Positions 1 to 6,183 of a DNA stretch of 7,787 bases are shown here, in pieces. The position numbers and the translations under genes were made by a program. The DNA is taken from NCBI GenBank assembly GCA_022614795.1, contig JAKEHX010000327.1, positions 1 to 7,787 on the forward strand, given 5' to 3'. The first letter of the stretch is position 1. The number at the start of each line of letters is the position of its first letter. The notes beneath the pieces were generated by a model. That model was not told the origin of the DNA, searched no databases, and saw only the letters and a list, made by a program, of their open reading frames with translations. The DNA comes from Planctomycetaceae bacterium (GTDB lineage: Bacteria > Planctomycetota > Planctomycetia > Pirellulales > Pirellulaceae).

Positions 1-2741
1 AAGCTGTTGGCCTCGGCGAGCTCGCTCTTCAGCGCGTCGAGTTGAGCCTTCAGATTAGCCGTTTCCTCGGCCGTTGCTGCGGACCCTGATTGTGATTGCA
101 GCTGCGCGATCGCATCCGCTCCGAGGGTCACATTCTGGCTGCATTGGTTCGGGTCTAGTTGCTGCTCCAGCTCGGCGATTCGCTGCTGGAGCCGCGAGCG
201 CTCGGCATCCCACTCCTCAAATTGGTCGTCCGCGATCGGCCCGGCTGCGAGGTTCTGCTTCAGCTGGGCGTAGGGCACGGTGACGCAGCCCGTGGGAGAG
301 ACATCGCCGGCTTTGTTGAGCTGCTCAGCCAAACCAGCAAGCTCGCGGTCCTTCTCCGCCAGCCGCTGGCGCAGTTTGCGGCATTCTTCCTCCAGACGCG
401 AGGTCTCATCCGTCGCCAGCCGCCTCGCCTCGTTGGCTCTCTTCAATTCTGTTTGCAACCCGTCTTTGCTGGGTAGCACCTGGGTCGCGTTCCCATTCCG
501 GCCTTCCAGCTGTTCCAGAAGCGATGTCGTTTGTTCTTCAAGCAGAGCCCAGCGAACTGCAGCTGCTTCCTTCGATTGCTGGTGGGCGGCTTGCTGCGCA
601 TCGAGCTCGACCTGAAGCGTGCCGCACCGGGCCTCGCTGGTCTCCAACTGCTGGCGGAGGAAGGCGAGCTCCTCGTCAGCCGCCTTGAGCAGTTGCTCTA
701 ACTCGCTGTGCCGCTTCAAGCTTTGGTTGAGCCGCTCGTCGCCTCCGATTCGAAACGCCGCCAGCTTGCGCTCGGCCTCAGTCAGCCGCAGATCGGCAGT
801 GGCCAGGTCGCGGGTCAGCTCCTCGCAGCGCCTCCGCGCTTCAATCAGTTGCTCTTGCTCTGACTGGAGGCGGCTAGCGCGTTCGACGCGCAACACTGCC
901 AGACTGGCTTCCGCGTCGGCCAGGGCGACCTGAGTGCTGGCGAGTTCATCGCGCGACGCCTGGCCCTCTCGGCCAAGCTGCTCGGCACGGGCCGTTTCGC
1001 TCTGGATCCGGGCGTCGCTTTCCGATTGCAGCTGCGCCAGCCGCGCTACCGCTTCGGCCAATTGCGTCTCGGCATTCGCCAGCTGTTGGGCGCTTTCTTC
1101 AGCACGGCGCTCCGACTGGATGGCGCGAGAGCTTTCGACTTCCACGCGCGCCGCCAGTTCGGACAACTGCCGTTCCATGTCGGCTGACGACGACGATTGG
1201 CCCTGAATCTGCCGTTCGAGCGAGGCGCGCTGCTCTTGCCATTGCTGCTGCTCGGTCACCAGTCGAACATCCGCCGCCGTGAGTTGCTGACCGATCGCAT
1301 CGCGTTCGCTCACGAGCGTTTCGAGCAGTCCGCGCACATGTGAGAGTTGCTCGTCGACCTGCTTGCAATGCTCGGTAACCCGCTCCGTCTGCTGCCGCAG
1401 CGATTCGCGTTCGCGTTGCCAGACGCTCGTTTGCTGCTCGATTTGGCCTTCGAGCGTTTGCTTTTCCAGCATCAGCTCTTCCGTCAGCTGCCGCAAATCC
1501 GATCCCTGCACAAGTTCAGTCTGCCTGGAAGCAGGCTCGCTGGCCGAAGGGGTCAACGGCGAATTCGCGCCGGTGAGCTTCGCAAGCGTCGTGTCCAGGC
1601 GCCGCTGCAACTCTTCCTTTTCAGCGGCGATCTTCCGCTGCTGATCGTAAGAGTTTTGCTCGCGGCTATCCAGTCGCAGGCTCAGTTGGTCGCGTTCGGC
1701 CGACGTATAGCCGAGCAGCTCGCGCAGCTGGGCGGCCTGCTGCTCCAGCCGCTGGCATTGCTCCGCCAGCCGATCGCGCTCTGCCTCGCGGGCCTGGAGC
1801 TTGCTGTAAAGCGACTCGGTCTTCTTCTGAAGCTGCTTTTCGAGTTGCGCGCGTTCGCGCGCAGCTTGCTCCAGACGGCCCTGCATCTCGGTTACTCGCT
1901 GCGACTCGGCGTGCAACTTCGATTCGATTTCCGACTCGCGGCTGCTCAGGCTGCGCCGTAGCTCGGCCAATTCCTGTTCGCTGGCCGCCAGCGACAGTTG
2001 CATGCGATCTTTTTCGAGCACAAGCGAATCGCGCTCGCTGTGAGCTTCGGACTCCATCGTCCGCATACGTTCCGTAAACTGCGCGCGCTGCTGGGCAAAT
2101 TCGGCATCCGCTGCCGCTAGTTTCTCCGCCAACTCGCCGCGCTCGCGGGTCGATTGTTCCTCGAGCATCCGGAGCTGTTCGGCCAGCGCAGCGCGCTCTT
2201 CGGTCATTCGATCGATTTGCGCGTTGACCTCCCCCAATTGCTCGGCGGCTCGGCGCTGGAGATTGTGGAACTCGGCCCTTAGTTGTTCCGTTTCCTGAGC
2301 CGACTGCTGCGCCGACTCGTGCGCTGTGTCAGCGATCCAGGAATCGGCGGGCGATTGTTCCGGCAAGTCGGCGCTTTGAATCGTCCACTCCGCGGGAAGT
2401 TTCGGGCAATCGGCTACTTCCAGCTCGACCGATCCGATTTGCAATCGGTCGCCGGGCGCAAGTGGAGCATCGACGAATCGCCGGCCGTTCAGGCGTGTGC
2501 GTGGATCACGGCGGCGAACGATCGTGCCGCCGGCGCCACGGAGAATCCAGCAATGCAAAGGCCCAACGCCGGCAGCCGACAATCGCAGCGTGCATCCGCG
2601 TGCGGACCCGATCGTGCACTTGGGCGATCGAATGCGGAGTTCGCGGCCTTCGTGTTCGGCGCCGCGTACGTGCAACACCAGGTCGCCGGCAGGGGCTAGC
2701 AGGCGGCTGGCGCGGCGCGGATTGGGGAGCTTCGCGGTCAT
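1..2741 (-). CDS. FHA-domain protein with very long coiled coil (3' end beyond the window)
   Basis: An open frame of 913 codons runs without a stop from the ATG at 2741 to the left edge, so the C-terminus is missing. Residues about 33-110 form an FHA domain, a fold that usually binds phosphothreonine peptides: an IGSARGC strand (44-50), GPLHCWI (60-66), RLNGRRF (83-89), then PLAPGDRLQIG (93-103). After a Pro/Ser-rich hinge (about 112-145), residues from about 155 to the edge are almost wholly Glu, Gln, Leu, Ala and Arg, as in a continuous coiled coil. A Pro/Ser/Thr break lies near residues 388-415 and a second non-coil patch (GCVTVPYAQLK) at about coordinates 245-290. No signal peptide or membrane segment is seen, so it is probably cytoplasmic. 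The start is supported by AAGGT six bases upstream. The role is unknown; a scaffold or filament-like protein steered by its FHA head is an inference. It diverges from the DksA-like gene. Confidence 0.85.
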   Translation of the reverse strand, partial: MTAKLPNPRRASRLLAPAGDLVLHVRGAEHEGRELRIRSPKCTIGSARGCTLRLSAAGVGPLHCWILRGAGGTIVRRRDPRTRLNGRRFVDAPLAPGDRLQIGSVELEVADCPKLPAEWTIQSADLPEQSPADSWIADTAHESAQQSAQETEQLRAEFHNLQRRAAEQLGEVNAQIDRMTEERAALAEQLRMLEEQSTRERGELAEKLAAADAEFAQQRAQFTERMRTMESEAHSERDSLVLEKDRMQLSLAASEQELAELRRSLSSRESEIESKLHAESQRVTEMQGRLEQAARERAQLEKQLQKKTESLYSKLQAREAERDRLAEQCQRLEQQAAQLRELLGYTSAERDQLSLRLDSREQNSYDQQRKIAAEKEELQRRLDTTLAKLTGANSPLTPSASEPASRQTELVQGSDLRQLTEELMLEKQTLEGQIEQQTSVWQRERESLRQQTERVTEHCKQVDEQLSHVRGLLETLVSERDAIGQQLTAADVRLVTEQQQWQEQRASLERQIQGQSSSSADMERQLSELAARVEVESSRAIQSERRAEESAQQLANAETQLAEAVARLAQLQSESDARIQSETARAEQLGREGQASRDELASTQVALADAEASLAVLRVERASRLQSEQEQLIEARRRCEELTRDLATADLRLTEAERKLAAFRIGGDERLNQSLKRHSELEQLLKAADEELAFLRQQLETSEARCGTLQVELDAQQAAHQQSKEAAAVRWALLEEQTTSLLEQLEGRNGNATQVLPSKDGLQTELKRANEARRLATDETSRLEEECRKLRQRLAEKDRELAGLAEQLNKAGDVSPTGCVTVPYAQLKQNLAAGPIADDQFEEWDAERSRLQQRIAELEQQLDPNQCSQNVTLGADAIAQLQSQSGSAATAEETANLKAQLDALKSELAEANS

Positions 2742-2747
2742 GTCAGG

Positions 2748-2752
2748 ACCTT
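2748..2752 (-). promoter_or_regulatory. Shine-Dalgarno sequence of the FHA gene
   Basis: The minus strand reads AAGGT, six bases before the ATG at 2741. This supports that ATG as the start; the FHA fold begins about 30 residues later, which also fits. Confidence 0.5.
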
Positions 2753-2770
2753 GGCAGGGGGTGGCGGGAC

Positions 2771-2793
2771 TTTCCACGGAAATTCCCTTAAGG
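2771..2793. promoter_or_regulatory. Overlapping dyads upstream of the FHA gene (possible operator)
   Basis: Three symmetric elements overlap: TTTCC-AC-GGAAA (2771-2782), GGAA-A-TTCC (2778-2786) and the palindrome CCTTAAGG (2786-2793). They lie 30-52 bases before the FHA start, where a repressor or activator site would be placed. The inner TTCC-N2-GGAA is shared with the palindrome at 7770-7781. No regulator can be named. Confidence 0.3.
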
Positions 2794-2818
2794 CATGTAG
2801 CTTGCTGCCAACTCCCGG

Positions 2819-2840
2819 TCAAAAGGCCACATCAAAAGGC
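2819..2840. repeat. Direct repeat TCAAAAGGC, two copies 13 bases apart
   Basis: TCAAAAGGC occurs at 2819-2827 and 2832-2840. The 13-base period is longer than one helical turn. It may be a paired protein-binding site or chance; there is no other support. Confidence 0.3.
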
Positions 2841-2964
2841 GACGTGCAACCGGCCGGTAGCCATCTGGCCGGCAAATTCTGCCGCACCCCCGCAAAATCC
2901 GCTGCATCTGGGGGACGATTCTGCCGATTATCGGAAGGCGACAAATGCTGCCGGCTGTAACGCC

Positions 2965-2982
2965 TCTGCGGGTATCCGCAGA
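2965..2982. other. Seven-bp hairpin with GTAT loop
   Basis: TCTGCGG (2965-2971) pairs perfectly with CCGCAGA (2976-2982) around the loop GTAT. No T-tract follows on either strand, so it is not a standard intrinsic terminator. It is about 330 bases before the DksA-like start, so it could be an operator dyad or part of a long leader. Confidence 0.35.
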
Positions 2983-3077
2983 CCGACGCCGCTCGGAAAG
3001 TGTCCCTGTCGCGAATTTACATCGCGGGTTGGTCGTTAGCGGCTGGCGCGGCGGGCTCAGGCTCTCGTCGTAAGCGA

Positions 3078-3100
3078 TTGCGCCAGCTGGTTTTGCGCCA
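3078..3100. repeat. Direct repeat TTGCGCCA around a CCAGCTGG palindrome
   Basis: TTGCGCCA occurs at 3078-3085 and 3093-3100, and the 8-bp palindrome CCAGCTGG (3083-3090) sits at their junction. It lies about 215-240 bases before the DksA-like start. A binding site is possible; chance in GC-rich DNA is not excluded. Confidence 0.25.
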
Positions 3101-3302
3101 ACCCGTGGAGGGTTTCACAACCTGCCTGGCCGGCCGGCGCAACTTCCGGCTATGGCCAGCTTGCGTACTATATTTCGGGTGCTTTACGGAGAAGTTTCCG
3201 CCAGCGGCCTGCTGGGCGTCTTTCCGTGCTGCACTCGAGGATCAGGCAACAAGAGGCAATCGACAATCGTTCGGCTCCCGGCTTGCCGCGCGCCGAACAC
3301 CG

Positions 3303-3311
3303 AAGGTGGAG
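3303..3311 (+). promoter_or_regulatory. Shine-Dalgarno sequence of the DksA-like gene
   Basis: AAGGTGGAG ends four bases before the ATG at 3316. It decides between this start and the in-frame ATG at 3226, which has no comparable site and would add 30 residues unlike the family. Confidence 0.6.
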
Positions 3312-3315
3312 CACG

Positions 3316-3759
3316 ATGGCACGCAAAGATTCAATGATGGCCCTCCGACAGATTCTCATTCGCCGTCGCGATGCGCTGCGGACTGCGCTCGCGGGCGATC
3401 TAAGTCTTCTCAAGGAGCTCCGCCAACAGAATAACGGCGATGTAATAGATGCCGCCCTCGACACGGCCCAGGACGAGATCAGCTCGCAGCTGGCCGAAGT
3501 CGAAAGCCGCGAGCTGACGCACATCGAGACCGCACTCGAGCGCATGCGGCACGGCAATTACGGCAAGTGCGAAGGCTGCGCACAGCCGATCCCGCTGGCC
3601 CGCCTGCAAGCGCTTCCTTACGCTACGATGTGCATCCAGTGCCAGCGCGAGGCCGAGAAGAGCGGCGACTTGCCCGCGGCCAACCTGAATCGCATTCTCG
3701 ATCTGGGCGTGGCCGACAGCGAAGTTTCGGCGGGCGATCTGGAGATCGACGTCTCCTAG
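3316..3759 (+). CDS. DksA/TraR-family zinc-finger RNA polymerase regulator
   Basis: The 147-residue product is close to the length of E. coli DksA (151). Residues about 8-80 form two helices of a coiled-coil hairpin and residues 85-109 are a C4 zinc finger, C85-x2-C88-x17-C106-x2-C109, the TraR/DksA signature. Family members insert the hairpin into the RNA polymerase secondary channel and alter initiation, often with ppGpp. At the hairpin tip, D42-V-I-D45-A-A47 lines up with D71-P-V-D74-R-A76 of E. coli DksA, the residues needed for activity, so a true DksA-like function is favoured over a bare zinc-finger relative. The start at 3316 is chosen for its Shine-Dalgarno. The gene leads a run of three and is followed 58 bases later by the HtrA-like protease. 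General transcription control in the cytoplasm is known for the family; local control of this operon is my inference. Confidence 0.9.
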   Translation: MARKDSMMALRQILIRRRDALRTALAGDLSLLKELRQQNNGDVIDAALDTAQDEISSQLAEVESRELTHIETALERMRHGNYGKCEGCAQPIPLARLQALPYATMCIQCQREAEKSGDLPAANLNRILDLGVADSEVSAGDLEIDVS

Positions 3760-3795
3760 TGCATTCGGGCTGCGGACTAAACCATCTGGACGCTC

Positions 3796-3806
3796 CCTTC
3801 GGAAGG
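3796..3806 (+). promoter_or_regulatory. Small hairpin covering the HtrA ribosome-binding site
   Basis: CCTT (3796-3799) can pair with AAGG (3803-3806) around the loop CGG. The AAGG arm is part of GGAAGG, the only Shine-Dalgarno candidate for the ATG at 3818, with an 11-base spacer. The stem is weak, so any effect on translation would be modest. Confidence 0.3.
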
Positions 3807-3817
3807 ATCCGACTGCG

Positions 3818-4945
3818 ATGAGCGGAACTCTAGGCCTCAGGCCCCTCTTGTTGCCACTGGCAGTTGCGTGCGTCCTCTGCACGGCTGTGGTGGCCGATGA
3901 ACTGGCAGACGAGACGCCAGCGGCGCGCGAGACGATGTTCGCGGAGCTGGCCCGTGACGTCGCGGCCCTCGAACAGCACGGCAGCATTCTCAAACGAGTC
4001 GTGCGGCTGGTCAAACCGAGCGTGGCGCATATCGAGGCCAAGCGCGACGCGGAAGAAGGGACGCGCAGCCGCAACAGCTCGATCGACGAAGCGGGGTCGG
4101 GTGTGTTGATCGAACGGCGCGGAAAACACTACATCCTGACGAACCGGCACGTCGTCAAGTATTCGACGCTCGAGGGGATCGACGTCAGGCTGGCCGACGG
4201 CCGCGTGCTGCATCCCACGCAAGTCTGGTCGGACCGGGCGACCGACATTGCACTGCTCGCCGTCGAAGGAAGCAAGCTCGTCCCTGCCCGCCTGGGCGAC
4301 GCTCAGAAGCTCGATATTGGCGATTTCGTGCTCGCCGTGGGAAGCCCGTTTGGCCTGAGCCACTCGGTCACTTATGGAATCATCAGCGCCAAGGGCCGCC
4401 GAGACCTGCAACTGGGCGATGACGGCGTGATCTATCAGGATTTCCTGCAAACTGATGCGGCCATCAACCCGGGCAACAGCGGCGGTCCACTACTCAACCT
4501 GCGCGGCGAAGTGGTCGGCATCAACACGGCCATCGCCAGCTCCAGCGGCGGTAGCGAAGGAATCGGCTTCACGATTCCGATCAACATGGTGATGCTGATC
4601 GCCGACCAACTGATCGAACATGGTACCGTGACGCGCGCCTATCTGGGCGTGCGGCTTGACTCAGCTTTTGGTCCGGAAGCAGCCGCGAAAATCGGCCTGA
4701 CCCGTCCGGAAGGGGCGCGAGTCACCGGCATCACCAAGGGTTCGCCGGCCGAGGCGGCCCAGATTCAAATCGGCGATATCCTGCTCAACTATGGCGGCAC
4801 GCGGATCGAGGACGACAACCATTTGATCAACCTCGTCAGCCTGACTCCGGTGGACAAGGAGGTCGAGCTCCGCGTCTTGCGGTCCGGCAAGCCACTGACG
4901 CTCAAGGTGCGCGTGGCAAACCGGACCGAGATGCCCGCGGAGTAG
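3818..4945 (+). CDS. HtrA/DegS-like trypsin-fold serine protease with one PDZ domain
   Basis: The 375-residue product starts with a signal sequence (hydrophobic L10-A26, likely cut after AVVA26), so it acts outside the cytoplasmic membrane. The S1C protease domain spans about residues 56-265 and has a complete catalytic triad: H111 in TNRHVV, D143 in TDIALL and S221 in GNSGGP. One PDZ domain follows (about 275-368, YLGV at 275-278, GSPAEAA at 308-314, GDILL at 319-323), which in this family binds C-termini of substrates or unfolded proteins. One PDZ and no obvious long LA loop resemble DegS more than the two-PDZ DegP. If the signal is not cut it would be an N-terminal anchor; C18 has only a poor lipobox (AVAC). 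The gene lies between the DksA-like and rhomboid genes, gaps 58 and 61 bases. Role inferred: envelope protein quality control or stress-signal cleavage. The exact substrate is unknown. Confidence 0.93.
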   Translation: MSGTLGLRPLLLPLAVACVLCTAVVADELADETPAARETMFAELARDVAALEQHGSILKRVVRLVKPSVAHIEAKRDAEEGTRSRNSSIDEAGSGVLIERRGKHYILTNRHVVKYSTLEGIDVRLADGRVLHPTQVWSDRATDIALLAVEGSKLVPARLGDAQKLDIGDFVLAVGSPFGLSHSVTYGIISAKGRRDLQLGDDGVIYQDFLQTDAAINPGNSGGPLLNLRGEVVGINTAIASSSGGSEGIGFTIPINMVMLIADQLIEHGTVTRAYLGVRLDSAFGPEAAAKIGLTRPEGARVTGITKGSPAEAAQIQIGDILLNYGGTRIEDDNHLINLVSLTPVDKEVELRVLRSGKPLTLKVRVANRTEMPAE

Positions 4946-4947
4946 TC

Positions 4948-4981
4948 GTCGGCCGGGTTTCCGACTTGCCCATAGCCCGGC
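4948..4981 (+). other. Two mutually exclusive hairpins between protease genes
   Basis: GTCGG (4948-4952) can pair with CCGAC (4961-4965), or GCCGGG (4952-4957) with CCCGGC (4976-4981); the arms overlap, so only one can form. No T-tract follows. It could be a partial attenuator, an mRNA-stability element or chance. It does not argue against the two proteases being co-transcribed. Confidence 0.3.
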
Positions 4982-5006
4982 TGGATAGCAGAATCGACGT
5001 GCGTCC

Positions 5007-6137
5007 ATGACCGGCAATGCCAGTGTCGGCGGCATGCTGGCCAACACGTCGCCATGGGAGAGGGCTCGCGTGGGCTTCGAAAACCGCGATTACATCCGCG
5101 AAGGGGACTACACCGGCACGCTGGCCGGCTGGGGGCTCGACTACATTTCGCCGGTCGTGAAGTGGCTGATCGTGGCGAATGTGATCGTCTGGCTGCTTCA
5201 GATTTTCCTCACGCGGCAGTACACCCTGGCTGACTGGCAGAAAGACCTCGACAGCATGCCGCGCGCGATGCGCCAGGCCTATGACACACACCAGCGCGAA
5301 GCAGCCAAATCAGGCGAGGAGGCTAAGGGTAATTCCACAACGACCGACGACTCGGCCGTCCAAAACAAGGAGTTGCCGCACGAGTTTTTTGAGCAGAAAC
5401 GCGTCTCGATCGTCGAGGACTGGCTGGCGCTCGGCCCGCGGATGGTTGTTTACCGGGGCCAGGTGTGGAGGCTCGTGACTTATGCGTTCTGTCACGAGCG
5501 GACCTGGGTGATGCACATCCTCTTCAACATGCTGGCCCTGTTTTGGTTTGGGGTCACGCTGGAGACGATGTACGGCCAGCGGGAGTTTCTGCTGTTCTAT
5601 CTGGCAGCCGCCGTGGTGTCGGGTATCGCCCATGTCGCTCTTGGCCTGTTGACCGGCAGCGGCGCGGCCGCAATCGGCGCATCAGGGGCGGTAATGGCCG
5701 TGCTCATGCTTTACGCGATCCACTATCCGCGCCACACCATCCGCATTTTCTGGTTCTTCCCGCTCGAAGTCCGCTGGATCGTGGTGCTGTACGTGATCTA
5801 CGACCTGCACCCACTGCTGTTAGCCTTGGCGGGCGATGAACTCTATTCGAACGTCGCCCACGCGGCCCATCTGGGCGGGCTGGCGTTCGGGTTTGTCTAT
5901 TGGAAGCTCGACCTCCAGCTCGAACGCTATTGGGACAAGTTGCCCAAGCTGTCGGGTGCTGGGACGCGACGGCGCCAGACGATCGCACCGATTCGCCGCT
6001 CGGCCGAGCAGCAGCAGGACCAGGACGTCGATGAAATCCTGCGCAAGATAGCCGATTCAGGCGAAGCATCGCTTACCGACCAGGAACGGCGCACACTCCA
6101 GCGGGCCGCTGAGCGGTACAAGCGCAAGCACTCCTAG
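5007..6137 (+). CDS. Rhomboid-family intramembrane serine protease with long L1 insert
   Basis: The 376-residue product has a six-helix rhomboid core: TM1 about 49-68, TM2 166-185, TM3 193-215, TM4 219-240, TM5 246-272, TM6 282-300. The dyad is present: S226 in GASGAV (TM4) and H288 in AHLGGL (TM6). H170-x3-N174 in TM2 matches H150/N154 of E. coli GlpG, so it should be active, cutting transmembrane segments in the inner membrane. Between TM1 and TM2 is a polar, charged insert (about 70-150), much longer than in GlpG. The soluble tail ends with a helical motif (DEILRKIADSGEASLT, 337-352) like one I recall at the end of other planctomycete and bacteroidete rhomboids. The start is uncertain: 5007 has no clear Shine-Dalgarno and the in-frame ATG at 5034 is an alternative. 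It is last in the run after the HtrA-like gene; its stop overlaps a terminator hairpin. Confidence 0.92.
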   Translation: MTGNASVGGMLANTSPWERARVGFENRDYIREGDYTGTLAGWGLDYISPVVKWLIVANVIVWLLQIFLTRQYTLADWQKDLDSMPRAMRQAYDTHQREAAKSGEEAKGNSTTTDDSAVQNKELPHEFFEQKRVSIVEDWLALGPRMVVYRGQVWRLVTYAFCHERTWVMHILFNMLALFWFGVTLETMYGQREFLLFYLAAAVVSGIAHVALGLLTGSGAAAIGASGAVMAVLMLYAIHYPRHTIRIFWFFPLEVRWIVVLYVIYDLHPLLLALAGDELYSNVAHAAHLGGLAFGFVYWKLDLQLERYWDKLPKLSGAGTRRRQTIAPIRRSAEQQQDQDVDEILRKIADSGEASLTDQERRTLQRAAERYKRKHS

Positions 6138-6158
6138 GACGGATCCCTAATCCGTCCT
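6136..6158. terminator. Bidirectional hairpin between convergent rhomboid and kamA genes
   Basis: AGGACGGAT (6136-6144) pairs perfectly with ATCCGTCCT (6150-6158) around the loop CCCTA, a 9-bp stem. It begins within the rhomboid stop codon and ends 25 bases from the kamA stop. Its place between convergent genes suggests it ends transcription from both sides. No clear T-run follows on either strand, so it may act as a weak or factor-assisted terminator or protect 3' ends. Confidence 0.6.
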
Positions 6159-6183
6159 CGAGTTTCCAAATTCATCGCACCGC

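Larger units (their letters stand above)
2742..3315. other. Divergent intergenic region, no believable gene
   Basis: This 574-base stretch separates the FHA gene (leftward) from the DksA-like gene (rightward) and must hold the promoters of both. Short open frames exist here, but their products are Cys/Arg/Gly/Ser-rich low-information sequences and they overlap the real genes, so I do not call them. It holds overlapping dyads (2771-2793), TCAAAAGGC twice (2819-2840), a 6-bp inverted repeat CCGGCC/GGCCGG (2850-2855 and 2867-2872), ATTCTGCCG twice (2876-2884 and 2918-2926), a 7-bp hairpin (2965-2982) and TTGCGCCA twice (3078-3100). A -10-like TATATT at 3169-3174 lies about 140 bases before the DksA-like start but has no good -35 partner. 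No tRNA-like fold was seen. Confidence 0.6.

Noticed and set aside
159..1961. Plus-strand leucine/arginine-rich open frames opposite the coiled coil
   Set aside because: They are in exact antisense register with the minus-strand coiled-coil gene. Glu GAG and Gln CAG codons read back as Leu CTC and CTG, which makes long stop-free leucine-rich shadows.
2283..3039. Plus-strand open frames over the FHA region and the intergenic space
   Set aside because: They lie antisense to a convincing FHA domain, are rich in Arg/Ser/Cys/Pro, have no recognisable motif and cross into non-coding DNA.
3061..3130. Possible tRNA or small structured RNA with GGTTTCACAACC
   Set aside because: The short stem has no matching acceptor, anticodon or T-loop arms; it cannot be folded as a cloverleaf.
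3000..3434. 144-residue plus-strand frame overlapping the DksA-like start
   Set aside because: It overlaps the zinc-finger gene in another frame, has no good ribosome site, and its sequence looks random and Arg/Cys-rich.
3818..3880. Lipoprotein signal in the HtrA-like protease (Cys18)
   Set aside because: The residues before Cys18 are Ala-Val-Ala, without the Leu/Val/Ile usual at -3, and an AVVA cleavage site follows; ordinary secretion or an uncleaved anchor fits better.
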